Assembly: GCA_937922805.1 (NCBI GenBank)
Contig: CALAJV010000011.1
Coordinates: 1 to 64,000, forward strand
DNA from: an uncultured Acidimicrobiales bacterium
GTDB taxonomy: Bacteria; Actinomycetota; Acidimicrobiia; Acidimicrobiales; SZUA-35
Reading direction: 5' to 3'
Length of the DNA stretch: 64,000 nt
In this document: positions 62,737 to 64,000 of the stretch, one piece after another
How the letters are laid out: each line of letters begins with the position of its first letter
Position numbering within the stretch: position 1 is the stretch's first letter
Notes under the pieces: model-generated
Database searches by the model: none
Told to the model about the DNA's origin: nothing
Seen by the model: only the letters and a program-made list of their open reading frames with translations
Program-made: the position numbers and the translations under genes

Positions 62737-63399
62737 ATGGAAATTGAGCTAGCGTCGGGCGCTCCCGCCGACCTGTATCCCTGCATTGGTGCCACCCGCG
62801 GACTTGTAATCGTGCCCGACATGTTGGGCAGGAGGCCGCTCTACAACGAGATGGCAGAATCGATGGCAACCACTAGGGCATGGAACGTCATCGTTATAGA
62901 ACCGTTTCGTCGTCGGGAATTTGCCACCTCTGGTACAGAGGAACGGCACGCCTTGATGCCAGAGATGAACGACGACGATGTCGTCGGCGACATGGTCGAT
63001 GCAGCTAACCGGCTCGAAGTAGAGCCAGTTGGACTCGTTGGGTTTTGCATGGGTGGCATGTATTCGTTTAAAGCGTCGGCATCCCATCGATTCGACAGAA
63101 TTGTCAGTTTCTACGGGATGATTCGACTTCCAGAACATTGGAAGGGGCCGAATCAGCGAGAGCCTTTGGCTTTGCTAAAGCACTCCGACAACCACCAGTC
63201 GATTTTGGCGATTGTAGGAACTGAAGATCATTACACCCCACCTAATGATGTCGACGATCTAGAAAAAACAGGAGTTCAGGTAGTCCGATATGAAGGAGCC
63301 GACCATGGGTTCGTCCATGATCCATCCCGGCCGGCCTACCGGCCCGGTGACGCGGCTGACGCATGGTCTCGAGCATATGCTCATCTCGTTGCTCGATAG
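62737..63399 (+). CDS. Dienelactone hydrolase-family protein
   Basis: A 220-residue alpha/beta hydrolase using a cysteine nucleophile: GFCMGGMYSFKA gives the GxCxGG elbow, the Asp is in GTEDHYTPPND and the His in YEGADHGFVHD. This triad matches dienelactone hydrolase, an enzyme of aromatic ring-cleavage pathways, though the family also contains other hydrolases. GAGGT precedes the ATG by 8 bases. Confidence 0.9.
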   Translation: MEIELASGAPADLYPCIGATRGLVIVPDMLGRRPLYNEMAESMATTRAWNVIVIEPFRRREFATSGTEERHALMPEMNDDDVVGDMVDAANRLEVEPVGLVGFCMGGMYSFKASASHRFDRIVSFYGMIRLPEHWKGPNQREPLALLKHSDNHQSILAIVGTEDHYTPPNDVDDLEKTGVQVVRYEGADHGFVHDPSRPAYRPGDAADAWSRAYAHLVAR

Positions 63400-63415
63400 T
63401 CGGGCGTAGCTATCG
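63394..63415. terminator. Hairpin between convergent hydrolase and Crp-family genes
   Basis: CGATAG and CTATCG form a 6-base stem with a 10-base loop spanning the 10-base gap between two convergent genes. It is a weak terminator candidate. Confidence 0.3.
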
Positions 63416-64000
63416 GGAGCGAAGTTCTAACTGGTCGCGGTTGAGAATGAAGTATCTGCGATCTCGTTGTTCAATCCAGCCTAGTTTTACGAACGAAGCG
63501 ATGGCCTTATTAACTCGCTCTCGGCTGGCTCCTATCATTCCGGCTAATTCTTCCTGTGTGACTGGCAAAGAAAAGTCGTTGGCGTCGCCGGCCACTTCCA
63601 GCAATCGCTTCGCGGTCCGTCCTGTCACATCTAGGAAAACGGAGTCGGCCAGAATGCTGTCCGCCTTGCGTAGCCTTGTTGTTAGGAGTTCAACTGCTCG
63701 CCACAGCATCGCTGGTCGCTCGGAGTAGATCTTCATAACTGCTTCATAGGGAATCGCTACGAGTTCTGATGGTTCGAGGCACCGTCCATCAGTTGAACGA
63801 TTTTGGCCATCGAACATTGGCATTTCGCCGAACAGGTCGCCCGGTTGCATTAACGCCACCACCGACTCTCGTCCATCAAACGAGCGGTTTACCATCGCTA
63901 GTCGACCGTGGACTACTACAAATAGTTCCCTTGATTCGTCGTTTTCCTTGAAGACGAAATCACCGCGTCGAAGTTCAATGGATCGAGTTTTAGCCTCGAG
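63410..64000 (-). CDS. Crp/Fnr-family transcriptional regulator (5' end outside window)
   Basis: The frame stays open to the window end, so the N-terminus is missing; an internal ATG at 63895 is not the real start. Visible: the cyclic-nucleotide-binding fold (IELRRGDFVFKENDESRELF; VVHGRLAMVN; LMQPGDLFGEMPMFDG) and a Crp-type helix-turn-helix (LPVTQEELAGMIGASRERVNKAI). The effector-binding segment has RSTDGRCLE where CRP has RSA, so cAMP binding is possible but not certain. No Fnr-type cysteine cluster is in the visible part. Confidence 0.92.
   Translation of the reverse strand, partial: LEAKTRSIELRRGDFVFKENDESRELFVVVHGRLAMVNRSFDGRESVVALMQPGDLFGEMPMFDGQNRSTDGRCLEPSELVAIPYEAVMKIYSERPAMLWRAVELLTTRLRKADSILADSVFLDVTGRTAKRLLEVAGDANDFSLPVTQEELAGMIGASRERVNKAIASFVKLGWIEQRDRRYFILNRDQLELRSR

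Noticed and set aside
1..64000. CRISPR arrays, insertion sequences, prophage or attachment sites
   Set aside because: No regularly spaced repeats, transposase or integrase frames, or tRNA-flanking direct repeats were seen.

Overview
The window looks like chromosomal DNA of a free-living, moderate-GC actinobacterium, most likely of the class Acidimicrobiia. The evidence is a SigR-type sigma factor with an RsrA-type zinc anti-sigma factor, a TIGR03086-type (mycothiol-enzyme-like) protein, a DUF2342 metalloprotease, a TopA with a lysine-rich tail, a clustered PaaA/D/B/C ring epoxidase, many GTG/TTG starts, and start codons placed 6-7 bases after a TAnnnT -10 hexamer. I see no insertion sequence, prophage or CRISPR array. 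The taxonomic call is inference from gene content only.

Layout. 1-6861: two large secreted or envelope proteins, a 5'-truncated LysM/lytic transglycosylase and an RTX-repeat protein with an M91-like zinc-peptidase signature. 6892-12694: a DUF1998 (MrfA-like) helicase, a photolyase-like protein whose two domains appear in reversed order, an anti-sigma ATPase and NhaA. 12936-17592: topA, tmk, holB and tRNA-Thr(CGT). 17780-20934: a small secreted DGDGWGW protein, sigR/rsrA, a 44-residue membrane peptide and a DUF2342 metalloprotease. 20976-26888: housekeeping run tilS, folP, a phosphatase-like protein lacking the catalytic Cys, folB, folK, nadC, lysS.

26900-38708 is the most unusual block, a compact type VII secretion-like locus. 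It holds a degenerate GGDEF-like protein, a W-x-G-P protein, a 1599-residue EssC/EccC-type ATPase with fused ubiquitin-like and FHA domains, two paralogous proteins that each carry two WXG-like halves, an alpha/beta hydrolase (candidate cargo), and an ECF sigma factor coupled to a membrane protein with two Cys-rich repeats. No EccB, EccD, EccE or mycosin is visible in the window.

38843-50978: a NarL/MacS-type two-component system, a TIGR03086 protein, a trans-polyprenyl diphosphate synthase, clpC, an LppM-like/HAD fusion, an MFS transporter, and a MerR regulator divergent from an aldo/keto reductase with a textbook MerR operator. 51221-58786: paaA-paaD-paaB-paaC-paaX, a lipoprotein and a fused indolepyruvate:ferredoxin oxidoreductase. 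Together these suggest that aryl-pyruvates from aromatic amino acids are converted to phenylacetyl-CoA and then epoxidised; a PaaE reductase is not in the window. 58996-64000: a 2-oxoglutarate oxygenase-like protein, radA, disA, a dienelactone-hydrolase-like protein and a Crp/Fnr regulator cut by the window end.
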